Assembly (NCBI RefSeq): GCF_000311865.1
Contig: NZ_HE978580.1
Location: forward strand, 243,086-307,085
Source: Peptoniphilus obesi ph1
GTDB taxonomy: Bacteria > Bacillota > Clostridia > Tissierellales > Peptoniphilaceae
Reading direction: 5' to 3'
DNA length: 64,000 bases
The position numbers were made by a program, and so were the translations under genes. The notes under the pieces were generated by a model. That model did no database searches, was not told where the DNA came from, and saw only the letters and a list, made by a program, of their open reading frames with translations. Shown piece after piece: positions 40,358 through 50,200 of this stretch (its first letter is position 1; the number at the start of each line of letters is the position of its first letter).

Positions 40358-41746
40358 CTAAACTACACTTTTAACCCTGCTGACATATTTAGACATATTA
40401 TTTCTAAATCCATCAGTTTTATTTCTTAATACATTATAAATTATTAACATTACAAATCCTTTTATAAAACTTGAAATAGACATTGATGCCCACAAACCAT
40501 TTACACCTAAAATCGGCATTAATGCTAAGGCAATAGGTATTCGCATAACATTAAATATGACTGTGTTAAAGGCTGGATATCTTGTAAGTCCAAGTCCATT
40601 TAGCATACCAGTTACGCCAATTTCATAGGCTAAAAATAATTCAGATATTGCATTTATTTTTAAATAATTTGATCCAATAGCTATAACTTCTGGGTCTACT
40701 GGGATAAAGAATTCAAATATCTGTCTGCTAAATATAAACATAAGGCTAGATATTATTAAACCTGCTATTGTTAAAATTTCTAGTGACTTATTTCTTGCTT
40801 CTCTTAACCTTTCATATTGACCCGCTCCATAGTTTTGCCCAAAGAAAGTAGAAATTGCAGTTGCAAATCCTTCTGCACTCATCCAAGATACAGATTCTAT
40901 TTGAGCTCCAATTGTATAGGCTGCTATTGCTGCTGCTCCAAAACTTGCAACATAAGAATTTAATTTAATTCCTATCAAGGCATGGACTATTGAGGTCAAA
41001 CAAATTGGAATACCTAGGCTTAAGATATCTAAACAAAAAGTTTTATCTATCTTTTCAAAAAAGTTTATTTTGACATAGATTTCATTGTGTTTTATGCCAA
41101 CTGCAATATATAAGACAACTTGGATAAATTGCGCAAATACTGTGGCAATTGCTGCCCCTCTTACCCCCAATTTTGGAAAAATCCCAATTCCAAATATCAA
41201 AAGTGGATCAAGAATTATATTTGTTATAAGTGCTATTGCAGATATTCTAAATGGGAGAGTTGAATCTCCAACTGAATAAAAGCAAGTCGACAAGGCTGGA
41301 GCTAAAAATAAAAATATAAGTCCTGCAATTATTACATCAAAATATTCAAGTGCCAAAATTTCAACGCTTGGATCTAGTTTATAAAATCCAATAAGGTTTT
41401 TTCTAAATATTAAAAATATTAATGTAATTAAAACATATATTATAAAGTTTACTTGAAAACCACTTCTTAATATTGACACCAATCCTTCTTTATCACTTTT
41501 ACCATAGGCTTGACTCATGCCAACTGATAAACCTGTTTTTGCTATTAGAGTTAAGGCTTGTGCAATCCAGACAAAAAACCCAACACAACCAACAGCTGCA
41601 ACTGCATCAGTCGATAATTTCCCAAGCCAGATTAAATCTACTAAAGAATAGGCTATCTGGATAAAGGCTGTTGCCATCAAGGGTAAGGACATTTTAATCA
41701 TAGAAGATAATATATCTCCTTCAAGTAAATTTACTCTCCTACTCAT
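40358..41746 (-). CDS. MATE family efflux transporter
   Basis: This 462-residue integral membrane protein has twelve predicted helices in two halves. N-terminal family landmarks are GDILSSMIKMSLPLMATAF and LVDLIWLGKLSTDAVAAVG. The second-half landmark is AAYTIGAQIESVSWMSAEGF. MATE proteins export drugs or metabolites using a sodium or proton gradient. The substrate is unknown. ATG 41746 starts MSRRVNLLEGD, typical for the subgroup. A charged pair in the membrane cannot be assigned from sequence alone. Confidence 0.92.
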   Translation of the reverse strand: MSRRVNLLEGDILSSMIKMSLPLMATAFIQIAYSLVDLIWLGKLSTDAVAAVGCVGFFVWIAQALTLIAKTGLSVGMSQAYGKSDKEGLVSILRSGFQVNFIIYVLITLIFLIFRKNLIGFYKLDPSVEILALEYFDVIIAGLIFLFLAPALSTCFYSVGDSTLPFRISAIALITNIILDPLLIFGIGIFPKLGVRGAAIATVFAQFIQVVLYIAVGIKHNEIYVKINFFEKIDKTFCLDILSLGIPICLTSIVHALIGIKLNSYVASFGAAAIAAYTIGAQIESVSWMSAEGFATAISTFFGQNYGAGQYERLREARNKSLEILTIAGLIISSLMFIFSRQIFEFFIPVDPEVIAIGSNYLKINAISELFLAYEIGVTGMLNGLGLTRYPAFNTVIFNVMRIPIALALMPILGVNGLWASMSISSFIKGFVMLIIYNVLRNKTDGFRNNMSKYVSRVKSVV

Positions 41747-41766
41747 TTTTGCCCCCTTTTATTTAT

Positions 41767-42522
41767 TTAGCAATCACCTTGGTCTGTAATTATAATTGGT
41801 CCATCTTTTGTAATTGCTAATTGGTGTTCGTATTGAGCTGACAAAGATCCATCCGCAGTTCTTGCAGTCCAACCATTATCATCAATTGTCAATTCTTTTT
41901 CTCCCATATTTATCATTGGTTCTACTGTAAATACCATGCCTTCTGTAATTCTTGGTCCTCTTCCAGCTCTTCCATAATGTGGAACTTGTGGATCTTCGTG
42001 CATTTCTTGACCTATTCCATGTCCAACAAATTCTCTTACAACGCTATATCCTCTAGCTTCAACATATTCTTGGATAGCATGACTTATATCGCCAATTCTA
42101 TTTCCTATTTTTGCTTGTTCTATCCCAATATACATTGCTTCTCTAGTCACTTTTAAAAGTTCTTTAGCTTCTTTTGAAACTTCCCCAACTTCATAGGACC
42201 AAGCAGAATCTGCCAACCATCCATCAACATTAACAACCATGTCTACAGTTATTATATCTCCATCTTTTAAAACATATTCTGTTGGAAATCCATGGCAAAT
42301 TTCATCGTTAACGCTTGTACAAACTGAGTATGGATAACCTTCGTATCCCTTTTGTTCAGGATAGGCTCCTCTTTTTCTTAAATAGTTTTCTACAAATGAA
42401 TCTATTTCAAGAGTGCTTACTCCAGGTTTAATAAAATCTCTTAGTTTGTGGTGCACATCAGATAAAACTTTACCTGCGACTTTCATTTTTTCTATTTCTT
42501 CAGGTGTTTTAATTATAATCAT
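41767..42522 (-). CDS. map: Methionine aminopeptidase type I
   Basis: This 251-residue enzyme removes the initiator Met. The five metal ligands are visible: DMVVNVDGWLADSAW (two Asp), HGIGQEMHEDP (His and following Glu region), VFTVEPMIN (Glu), and the last Glu in SAQYEHQLAITKDG. CTSVNDEICHGFP has the conserved His. The TPR gene upstream overlaps it by four bases (ATGA). Not in the usual secY-adk-map operon, so this may be an extra copy. Confidence 0.96.
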   Translation of the reverse strand: MIIIKTPEEIEKMKVAGKVLSDVHHKLRDFIKPGVSTLEIDSFVENYLRKRGAYPEQKGYEGYPYSVCTSVNDEICHGFPTEYVLKDGDIITVDMVVNVDGWLADSAWSYEVGEVSKEAKELLKVTREAMYIGIEQAKIGNRIGDISHAIQEYVEARGYSVVREFVGHGIGQEMHEDPQVPHYGRAGRGPRITEGMVFTVEPMINMGEKELTIDDNGWTARTADGSLSAQYEHQLAITKDGPIIITDQGDC

Positions 42523-43424
42523 CTATTTTCTATCTCCTTAATAATGTCTTTTAAATCATTGTCATTTCTCGCCCAAGAAAATACATTTTCATTAATTTCG
42601 TTGGCATAAGAAATGTCTTTTATGGCTTTTTCTCTATCATTAAGTCTTGCATAAACACAAGCCCTATTGTAATGTAAATTAACACTATTTTTATTAAATT
42701 CTATTCCCTCATTTAGTATATCCAAGGCGAGCTTAAAATTTTTTTCTTCTATATATATAGCAGACATATTTAAGTATATATTCTCAAATTTGCTGTAATT
42801 TTTCGCTTCAAGATAAGCCTTCAAAGCCTCTTTATTATTTCCTAGACCCTTATAGGCAACTCCTAAATTATATAAGGCTCTGAAATAGTCTGGCCTTATT
42901 TCTAAGGACTTCTTTGCATATAAAAGAGATTTTTCGAAGTCTTTTTTGCTACCGTATATAAAAGAAATATCATTTAAAGCTACATAATCATCTTCATTTA
43001 ATTCTAGACACTTTTCAAATAAAAAAAGAGCCTTATCATATTCATCAATTTCTAAATAAGAGTGGCCAAGATAATAATAAGCTCTGTCGTAATCCTTATC
43101 TTTTTCTATAGCCATTTTAAAATTTTTAATAGAATAGTCAATATCTCCCTTGATCATATTGTTTACAGTAGCTAGTCCGTAATAAGCTCCTGCTTGATCC
43201 TCGTCCATAGCTATAATCTTTTCATAGCTATCAATCGCATTTTTAAAATCACTTTCTATTAAATAAATATCTGACATTTCAAATAAAATATTTATCTTGT
43301 CAAAATCATCGGCATAATTATAGGCTTTTTTTAAAGCTCCTAAAGCCTTTTGAAATTTCTCTTCTTCAAGAAAATTTTCTGCCATAATCATATAATTATT
43401 ATATTTATCAATAAGCTTTTCCAT
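42519..43424 (-). CDS. Tetratricopeptide repeat protein
   Basis: This 301-residue soluble protein consists almost wholly of TPR units. Clear units include EKFQKALGALKKAYNYAD, DYSIKNFKMAIEKDKDYDRA, DYFRALYNLGVAYKGLGN and KEALKAYLEAKNYSKFEN. The number is about eight. There is no signal peptide or membrane segment. TPR proteins are scaffolds, and partners cannot be told. It shares a translationally coupled pair with map. Confidence 0.88.
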   Translation of the reverse strand: MEKLIDKYNNYMIMAENFLEEEKFQKALGALKKAYNYADDFDKINILFEMSDIYLIESDFKNAIDSYEKIIAMDEDQAGAYYGLATVNNMIKGDIDYSIKNFKMAIEKDKDYDRAYYYLGHSYLEIDEYDKALFLFEKCLELNEDDYVALNDISFIYGSKKDFEKSLLYAKKSLEIRPDYFRALYNLGVAYKGLGNNKEALKAYLEAKNYSKFENIYLNMSAIYIEEKNFKLALDILNEGIEFNKNSVNLHYNRACVYARLNDREKAIKDISYANEINENVFSWARNDNDLKDIIKEIENR

Positions 43425-43540
43425 ATAGCCTCCACTACTAATTATAACAATAATTATCCATAAATACAGAGATGATAGAAAGTATTAATATACTTTCTTT
43501 TAAAATTTTTCTTTTTTGCTAAAATATACTTGGTGGTTAT

Positions 43541-44440
43541 ATGAGAAGATTTTTAGATTTTAATACTTATTTTAGGTCAGTTTTTAATGAAAAGGTTGTA
43601 AAACTATCCCTATCTTCTGCTGCTACTTGTCCAAATAGGGACGGTAGCATTTCAAACAAGGCTTGTATCTTTTGTTCAGAAAGAGGAAGTGGAGATTTTA
43701 TATCTTTAAAAAAAGATATAGATTTACAAATTGAAGAACAGAAAAAACTTATGGCAAAAAAATGGAAAAGCAATTCTTATATAGCTTATTTCCAAAATTT
43801 TACAAATACTTACGGAGATATAGATTATTATAAAAATTTATATAATCATGTTATAGAAAAAGATGAAATTGTTGGACTTTCAATAGCTACAAGGGCGGAC
43901 TGTCTTGGCGATGATGTTATGGATATGTTAGATGATTTAAATAAAAAGACCTTTCTTTTTTTAGAGCTTGGCATGCAAAGTATCCATGATGATAGTCTTG
44001 AATTTATAAACAGGGGTTATGACCACAGAACTTTTGATTTGGCTTCAAGAAAATTAAAAGACCACAATATAAAGTTTTTGACTCATGTGATTTTTGGTCT
44101 GCCGGGAGAAAGTAAAGAGCAAATGCTAGAAAGTGTTAACTATTTAAAAGATCTAAAACCCTTTGGCGTAAAATTTCATTCTCTTTATATTCAAGAAGAT
44201 GCCCGCTTGGCAAAATATTATAGAGACCATCCTTTTAAACTACTTACAAAAGATGAATATGTAAATTTAGTTTGTGACAGCATAGAGATTCTTCCAAAAG
44301 ACATCGTAATTCATAGACTTACTGGAGATGCCGATAAGGAAAAGCTAATCGCTCCTTTATGGGCCGCCGATAAGCTTTCAGTTATTGGATCTATTGAAAA
44401 GGAATTGAAAAAAAGAAAACTAGCCTTGATAGATTTTTAA
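43541..44440 (+). CDS. TIGR01212-type radical SAM protein (YhcC-like)
   Basis: This 299-residue protein opens FLDFNTYFRSVFNEKV, followed by the cluster motif in TCPNRDGSISNKACIFCSERGSG. The three Cys (spaced 11 and 2) match the YhcC/TIGR01212 layout and not the plain CxxxCxxC. GLSIATRADCLGDDV, LFLELGMQSIHDDS and VIFGLPGESKEQML are further family blocks. The substrate is unknown, though members of this group act on tRNA or small metabolites by conjecture. It is a single-gene unit between divergent neighbours, with its terminator overlapping the stop. Confidence 0.88.
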   Translation: MRRFLDFNTYFRSVFNEKVVKLSLSSAATCPNRDGSISNKACIFCSERGSGDFISLKKDIDLQIEEQKKLMAKKWKSNSYIAYFQNFTNTYGDIDYYKNLYNHVIEKDEIVGLSIATRADCLGDDVMDMLDDLNKKTFLFLELGMQSIHDDSLEFINRGYDHRTFDLASRKLKDHNIKFLTHVIFGLPGESKEQMLESVNYLKDLKPFGVKFHSLYIQEDARLAKYYRDHPFKLLTKDEYVNLVCDSIEILPKDIVIHRLTGDADKEKLIAPLWAADKLSVIGSIEKELKKRKLALIDF

Positions 44441-44455
44441 ATCTCAGGCTAGTTT
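44417..44455. terminator. Terminator overlapping the radical SAM stop
   Basis: AAACTAGCCT (44417-44426) pairs with AGGCTAGTTT (44446-44455), with AGATTT/AAATCT extending the stem inward. TTTTTATTTT follows. It serves the convergent genes on both sides. Confidence 0.88.
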
Positions 44456-44463
44456 TTATTTTA

Positions 44464-46764
44464 TTATTTATTGATTTCTGGTTTATATTTTAAGACCCTA
44501 ATTGAATTTAAGACTGCAAGAATCGTAACTCCAACGTCTGCAAAAACTGCTTCCCACATTGTTGTGTATCCAAATAAACTTAGTCCTAAAAATAAGATTT
44601 TAACTCCTAGGGCAAATATAATATTTTGATAAACTATTTTTTTAGTTCTTCTTGATATATAAATACCGTCTATAAGTTTTCCAATATCATCTGTTAATAA
44701 AACTATATCTGCTGCTTCTATTGCACTATCAGACCCTAAAGCTCCCATAGCTATACCAATATCTGCACCAGCAAGAACTGGAACATCATTTACTCCGTCT
44801 CCAACAAAAGCTAAAATTGAATCATCTTTTCTTTCTTCTTCTAATTTTCTAACTTTGTCTTCTGGTAAAAGACCTCCAAAATATTTATCAAAACCTAGTT
44901 TTTCTCCTAAATCTTCTACATTTTCTTGTCTATCGCCAGATAAAAGAATTGTCTTAATATTAAAGCTTTTTAATTTATTTATTACAAAAGATGTATTTTC
45001 TCTTAGACTATCTTTTAATAGGATAGAACCTAAATATTTCCCGTCTGCTGCTACATAAACGCTAACTCCAGACTCACTTATATTTTTTGCTTCAATATTA
45101 TTTTCATCTAATAATTTTTTATTACCGATTAAAACTTTTTTATTGTCTAAATAATATTCAACGCCTCTGCCGGCAATTTCTTTTTGTTTTTCTACTTCTT
45201 TATCTTCTGCATAAGTTTTTGCAAAGTCTGTTACTGCTTTTGCTATTGGGTGAGTTGAGTTTTTTTCGCCAAGATAAGCATACTCTAGAAGTTCTTTTTT
45301 ATCTACGCCCTCTCCTAGATCAATATCAACTACAGAAAATTCTCCCATAGTTATTGTTCCAGTTTTATCCATTAATATCTTATCTATACTTGATAAAGCT
45401 TCTAAATAATTTCCACCCTTAACAAAAATTGCTGATTTTGATGCTGCTCCTATACCTGCAAAAACTGATAGTGGAACCGAAATAACGAAGGCGCACGGAC
45501 AAGAAACTACCAAGAAGGTCAAGGCTCTAAAAACAGCTTCCTTAAACTCTAAGATATTAAAAATACTTGATACAAAAACAATTGCCACTGCAAAAAATAC
45601 AACAAGCGGTGTATAAATTTTTGCAAATTTAGTTATTAATTTTTCTGTTTTTGATTTTCTGCTAGATGCATTTTCTACAAGGTCAATAATTTTTGCAACA
45701 GTTGAATCAGAATATGTCTTTGTTACTTGAATTTTTATTAAAGAATCTGTATTTATGCAGCCAGAATTTAATTGGTCACCAGGGCTAACATAAAGAGGAA
45801 CTGACTCACCTGTGATGCTTGATGTATCTATATAAGAAGATCCTTCGTAAACTTTCCCATCTAATGGTATTTTTTCTCCCGGTTTTACTAAAATTATTTC
45901 TCCAATTTCAACATCTTCTGGATCAACTTCAATAATTTCTTCATCCCTATATACATTTGCATACTGAGCTTTTAAATCCAAGGCAGATTTTATTGAATTT
46001 CTAGAATTTTCTACCGCCAGGTCTTCAAAAAATTCTCCCACTGAATAAAATAGCATTACACCAACAGCTTCAGGAATTTCTCCAATAATTATTGCTCCTA
46101 TTGATGCTATTGCCATTAGGAAGTTTTCATCAAATATTTCTCCAGATTTTAAGTTTTTAATCGATTGTAATAAAACTTCATAGCCTACAACTAAATATGC
46201 AATTAGCAAAATAGCAAAGCTTAGGCTTTTTCCTAAATCTAAAACTTGGCTTAGAATTAATATTATAAAAACTCCAAGTAATTTTAGAATTTCAGCCTTA
46301 TTTTCTTCAAAAATAGAAGACTTTTCTAAAATATGGTTTTTTGTAACTTCAACATCAGGCTCTATACTTTTTACTATAGAATTTACATCATGAAATACTG
46401 AAGAAAAATCAGAGTTTGAATTGTACCAAACAGACAATTTTTGAGTCGCAAAATTATAGTTTGCATCCGCAACCTCATCTAATTTATCTATCTTATCCAT
46501 GATTTTCCCAGCACAATCTGCACAATTTAATCCATTTAAATATAAAATTGAATTATATGCAGTCTCGATTTTATGATCATGACCAAGATGTTTTAAATGG
46601 TCTTGTATATCATTTACAAGTTCATCTTCATCAACACCTTCTTTTGCCTCTATTTCAACAATATCATCGTGGGAAGATATACTTTTTAATCCATTTATCT
46701 TATTTTTATGCTTTTTTAAATCGTCAATGCAAATTTGACATTCAAATCCTTTTAAGCCAATCAT
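44464..46764 (-). CDS. Heavy-metal P1B-type ATPase (Cd/Zn/Pb/Cu class)
   Basis: This 766-residue metal pump carries two N-terminal HMA-like segments: FECQICIDDL near residue 8 and GLNCADCAGKI near residue 100 (CxxC). The membrane metal site is VVSCPCAFVIS (CPC). The A-domain loop is DTSSITGESVPL, the phosphorylation site is LMDKTGTITMGE, and the N-domain contact is STHPIAKAV. LAFVGDGVNDVPVLAGADIGIAMG is the hinge. The ending (FADVGVTILAVLNSIRVLK) resembles the Zn/Cd-type ZntA group. ATG 46764 has AGAGGTG. The first HMA segment is unusually short and its binding loop is altered. No metal regulator gene is adjacent. Confidence 0.93.
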   Translation of the reverse strand: MIGLKGFECQICIDDLKKHKNKINGLKSISSHDDIVEIEAKEGVDEDELVNDIQDHLKHLGHDHKIETAYNSILYLNGLNCADCAGKIMDKIDKLDEVADANYNFATQKLSVWYNSNSDFSSVFHDVNSIVKSIEPDVEVTKNHILEKSSIFEENKAEILKLLGVFIILILSQVLDLGKSLSFAILLIAYLVVGYEVLLQSIKNLKSGEIFDENFLMAIASIGAIIIGEIPEAVGVMLFYSVGEFFEDLAVENSRNSIKSALDLKAQYANVYRDEEIIEVDPEDVEIGEIILVKPGEKIPLDGKVYEGSSYIDTSSITGESVPLYVSPGDQLNSGCINTDSLIKIQVTKTYSDSTVAKIIDLVENASSRKSKTEKLITKFAKIYTPLVVFFAVAIVFVSSIFNILEFKEAVFRALTFLVVSCPCAFVISVPLSVFAGIGAASKSAIFVKGGNYLEALSSIDKILMDKTGTITMGEFSVVDIDLGEGVDKKELLEYAYLGEKNSTHPIAKAVTDFAKTYAEDKEVEKQKEIAGRGVEYYLDNKKVLIGNKKLLDENNIEAKNISESGVSVYVAADGKYLGSILLKDSLRENTSFVINKLKSFNIKTILLSGDRQENVEDLGEKLGFDKYFGGLLPEDKVRKLEEERKDDSILAFVGDGVNDVPVLAGADIGIAMGALGSDSAIEAADIVLLTDDIGKLIDGIYISRRTKKIVYQNIIFALGVKILFLGLSLFGYTTMWEAVFADVGVTILAVLNSIRVLKYKPEINK

Positions 46765-46862
46765 TTTTTCACCTCTTATATATGAACGATTTGTCATATG
46801 AATGTTTCTTCATATATTATATCTCCTATTAGATAATAGTCAATAGAAATGACAAATATAAA

Positions 46863-46898
46863 TAAAAAAAGACTCAAAAACTTTTAAGTCTCTGAGTC
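46863..46898 (-). terminator. Intrinsic terminator of the nitroreductase gene
   Basis: GACTCA (46871-46876) pairs with TGAGTC (46893-46898), with inner pairs, and is followed on the minus strand by seven T. Confidence 0.78.
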
Positions 46899-46914
46899 CT
46901 CTTAATTTTTAACT

Positions 46915-47718
46915 TTATAATTTGAATTTAGCAACTCTTAAATATTCGCCTTGATCTTCAAAAATTATAGTCCATTTGTCATAAACATTTATATTTTTTA
47001 TAAGTTCTTCAAAATAAAGCATTATTACACCTATGTCAACTAGGCGGTCCTTATTTTCAACTTCATCATCACTTTTTACCATATAAATTTCAACACAATC
47101 ATCTTTTATGACAAATCTCCAAGGTTGTTTATTTTTGTGAGAAGGTGCAAATCTTATTGATGACATTGTTTCTAGAATTGCTCTTTCTTCAAGATCTTCT
47201 AAACTTGCTGGATTTCCAATTTCATCTTTAAAACAAATTTCATTTAAAGGATGTCTCCAAGAAACTGCACTTTCTTCAAATAATTTCTTGCCTTCTCTAT
47301 AACCAAAAGCAATTAAGTATTTTATCATAGGACCAGCTTCTCCAAAGATTGCTTTCCTAGTTTCATCATCTACAAAATGGATAGTTATCCAGCATGTATC
47401 ATAACCCATTTCAATAATTTGAGTATTCATTTGTTCGATTATAAAACCTAGTGCCAAGTTATTTCTATCAGTATCTTCTGATATAGCAAGTCCCATATAA
47501 TGAGGAGCCTTGATCATGTGTCCTCCATATCCAGCCTTGCCAAGTAATTTATCATAAACAGTTTGTCCATTTTCAGCAATGAAAAATTTCACACTTGGAA
47601 CTTGGTCTTCAACTGTCTTGCAATAACCTTTAATTCTTTCAAGTTCACTTTTATCTATTTTCTTGTCCTTAAATTTTCTTACTGATCTTCTATCTTGTAA
47701 AAAATCCACTAATACCAT
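46915..47718 (-). CDS. Nitroreductase family FMN-dependent oxidoreductase
   Basis: This 267-residue protein has the opening FLQDRRSVRKFKDKKID, with the FMN-binding RRSVR. SIRFAPSHKNKQPWRFVI near residue 190 is the second FMN-contact block. The second domain order (an N-terminal nitroreductase half, then a repeat of the core) resembles the longer TM1586-like nitroreductases, about 250 residues. The electron acceptor is unknown. It overlaps the PAP2 gene by ten bases. Confidence 0.85.
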   Translation of the reverse strand: MVLVDFLQDRRSVRKFKDKKIDKSELERIKGYCKTVEDQVPSVKFFIAENGQTVYDKLLGKAGYGGHMIKAPHYMGLAISEDTDRNNLALGFIIEQMNTQIIEMGYDTCWITIHFVDDETRKAIFGEAGPMIKYLIAFGYREGKKLFEESAVSWRHPLNEICFKDEIGNPASLEDLEERAILETMSSIRFAPSHKNKQPWRFVIKDDCVEIYMVKSDDEVENKDRLVDIGVIMLYFEELIKNINVYDKWTIIFEDQGEYLRVAKFKL

Positions 47719-48281
47719 TCTAAAACTCCTCCTATATTAAATTTTTCTCCAATATATGAAAACACTAAAGGAAATAATTTATAATTAACTAATACCCCAC
47801 AAAGCACTCCTATAATAATTCCAGCCAAAACATCCGTAGGATAATGAACAGCTAAATAAATTCTCGAAATAGCTATCAAGATTGCCAAGAAAAAAAATAT
47901 AAGAGCAAAAGAGCTGTAATTTAAAGAAAGCACAGTTGCCACAGAAAAACTTGCAGCAGTATGACCAGATGGAAAAGAATAATCACTAAGGTCTATGCCA
48001 TAAGTATTTAAATTCTCCAATATCCAGTAGGGACGGTTTCTCAAAAATACCCTCTTTAATATTTGAACTATAACTGCTTGCAAAGTAAGCGCCAAAAGCA
48101 CTTCTATACCAAGTGGCCTAGTTGATTTTATAAAAAGTAAAATTAAGCCAAAAATAGTTATCGGCAAAAAGTTAGCTAATTTAGTAATATTAAAAAACAA
48201 AACATTTGAATACTTATTTTTTAGTTTTTTATTTATAAGGTCAATAAAAAAGTTATCAAAACGCTTAAATGGATTCGACAT
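47709..48281 (-). CDS. PAP2-family membrane phosphatase
   Basis: This 190-residue integral membrane protein has five or six helices. The three-part phosphatase signature is complete: KRVFLRNRPY (K-x6-RP), YSFPSGHTAASFS, and SRIYLAVHYPTDVLAG. It probably dephosphorylates undecaprenyl pyrophosphate or phosphatidylglycerophosphate on the outer side. The start at 48281 follows GAGGTG. A start four codons upstream is not supported. Confidence 0.9.
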   Translation of the reverse strand: MSNPFKRFDNFFIDLINKKLKNKYSNVLFFNITKLANFLPITIFGLILLFIKSTRPLGIEVLLALTLQAVIVQILKRVFLRNRPYWILENLNTYGIDLSDYSFPSGHTAASFSVATVLSLNYSSFALIFFFLAILIAISRIYLAVHYPTDVLAGIIIGVLCGVLVNYKLFPLVFSYIGEKFNIGGVLEWY

Positions 48282-48376
48282 AAAACACCTCATTTATATT
48301 ATATATCAATCACTTGCTAAATATATAAAGATTTGAATAATTCTTCTTAAATGTTTACAATTTAATTGGTGATTAA

Positions 48377-50200
48377 ATGGAATTATCAAAGGAACAAAAA
48401 CTAGCTATTAAACATAAAAATGGACCTGCCTTAATTTTGGCAGTCCCGGGTTCTGGCAAAACTTCTATCCTCCTACACAGGATATTAAGACTAATAGACC
48501 AAGGTGTTGATCCTAAAAGGATACTGACCTTTACCTTTTCAAAAGCTGCCAGCACAGATATAAAAAAGAGATTTTCAAAATTATATCCTCACAATAAAAA
48601 TTTACCCAAATTTTTTACAATTCACGCCCTTTGTTTTTCAATAATTAGACATTATTCAAAATTAAGAGGCAAAGAATATAGGCTTATTGAAGGCGAAAAG
48701 GTAAGTAAATATAAGATAATAGCTAGCATTTATTATGAGCTTAATAAAAAACCAATTTCAGAACAATATTTAGAAGAATTGATAAATAAAATTTCATATT
48801 ATAAAAATTCTTTAATAGATCCAGAAAAAGAGAAAGTAAAAATCACTAACTTTAGGCAAATTTATAGAAAATATGAAGACTATAAAAAAGAAAATAATCT
48901 TATAGACTTTGACGATATGATTATCCTTGCCTACGAAATTCTAAAAAAAGATAATTATCTATTAAATAAAATCAAGTCATCCTTTGACTACCTGCAACTT
49001 GACGAGGGGCAAGATACTTCAAGAGCTCAATTTCAATTTATAAAATTAATTGCTGCCCCAAAAAATAATTTATTTATAGTTGCTGATGATGACCAATCTA
49101 TCTATGCTTTTAGAGGTGCAGATCCCGACTATTTATTAAATTTAAAAAATGTTTACAAAAATCTAACTTACTACTATTTACAAAATAATTTCCGTTCCAC
49201 AAAAAATATTGTAAATACCAGCAGTAAATTTATAGATAAAAATTCAAATAGGTTTAGTAAAAAAATATCGACACTAAATGATTACTTAGAACCAGTAAAT
49301 ATAATTAAACTGGGATCTAGCGAAGACCAATACAAATTTATTTATGAAAATATACTTAAAAATAAAAATCTCAGTCAGGCAATCTTATATAGGAATAATC
49401 TGAGCAGTCTTGGTGTGATTGAATATTTAGAAAGAAAAAATTTAGATTTTTCGATAAATTCTTCAAAACTTAAGATTTTAAATCATTTTATAGTAAAAGA
49501 TATTTTGTCTATTATTGAATTTTCAAATGACACTTCAAGGATTGATCTTTTCAGCAATTTTTACTACAAGATCCATGGCTATATTTCAAAAAAACACCTT
49601 AACTTTATGAAAAAGAACCTGGGAGAAAATATACTTATTCCACTCTTAAGCTATCCTGGACTCCCAACTTACTACAAGGAAAATATATCCATGCTCATCA
49701 AAGATTTTAAAAATTTGAAAGGAAAAAATATTTTCCAACAAATAAATTATATTTTGTACGACATGGGATATGACGATTATTTAAAAGATTCTGCTAAAAA
49801 GTTTAATTATTCATATGAAAATTTAAAAGAATTTTGCCACCACTTAATCTATATTGCATCATCTGAAAAAGATATAGACTCTTTTTTAGCTAGGTTAAAA
49901 CACCTTGAATATATGAGCAATACCAAATCTTACAATGATTCTTTAATAAAATTATCAACCATACATTCTTCTAAGGGGCTAGAATACGATATTGTTTATA
50001 TAATTGATCTTGTTGATGGAGTAATTCCTTCAAATAAGGGTGATACAAAAGATCTTGAGGAAGAAAGAAGACTTTTTTATGTGGCAATGACCCGCGCAAA
50101 AACGAATCTTTATCTTATATATCCAAAAATTTATAACGGAAGATACGTTTTACCATCTAGCTTTATAAATGAATTAGCAGCTTTAAGTAAGGCAAAATAA
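48377..50200 (+). CDS. UvrD/Rep-type superfamily 1 helicase (compact)
   Basis: The 607-residue helicase carries all SF1A motifs: AVPGSGKTSILL (I), ILTFTFSKAASTDIKKRF (Ia), LDEGQDTSRAQ (II, with EG where EF is usual), VADDDQSIYAFRGADP (III), LQNNFRSTKNIV (IV), STIHSSKGLEYDIVYI (V) and EERRLFYVAMTRAKTNLYLI (VI). It lacks the C-terminal Tudor-like extension of PcrA. It is much shorter than PcrA (about 720) and may be a second UvrD-like enzyme in repair. It is a single-gene unit without a terminator seen nearby. Confidence 0.9.
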   Translation: MELSKEQKLAIKHKNGPALILAVPGSGKTSILLHRILRLIDQGVDPKRILTFTFSKAASTDIKKRFSKLYPHNKNLPKFFTIHALCFSIIRHYSKLRGKEYRLIEGEKVSKYKIIASIYYELNKKPISEQYLEELINKISYYKNSLIDPEKEKVKITNFRQIYRKYEDYKKENNLIDFDDMIILAYEILKKDNYLLNKIKSSFDYLQLDEGQDTSRAQFQFIKLIAAPKNNLFIVADDDQSIYAFRGADPDYLLNLKNVYKNLTYYYLQNNFRSTKNIVNTSSKFIDKNSNRFSKKISTLNDYLEPVNIIKLGSSEDQYKFIYENILKNKNLSQAILYRNNLSSLGVIEYLERKNLDFSINSSKLKILNHFIVKDILSIIEFSNDTSRIDLFSNFYYKIHGYISKKHLNFMKKNLGENILIPLLSYPGLPTYYKENISMLIKDFKNLKGKNIFQQINYILYDMGYDDYLKDSAKKFNYSYENLKEFCHHLIYIASSEKDIDSFLARLKHLEYMSNTKSYNDSLIKLSTIHSSKGLEYDIVYIIDLVDGVIPSNKGDTKDLEEERRLFYVAMTRAKTNLYLIYPKIYNGRYVLPSSFINELAALSKAK

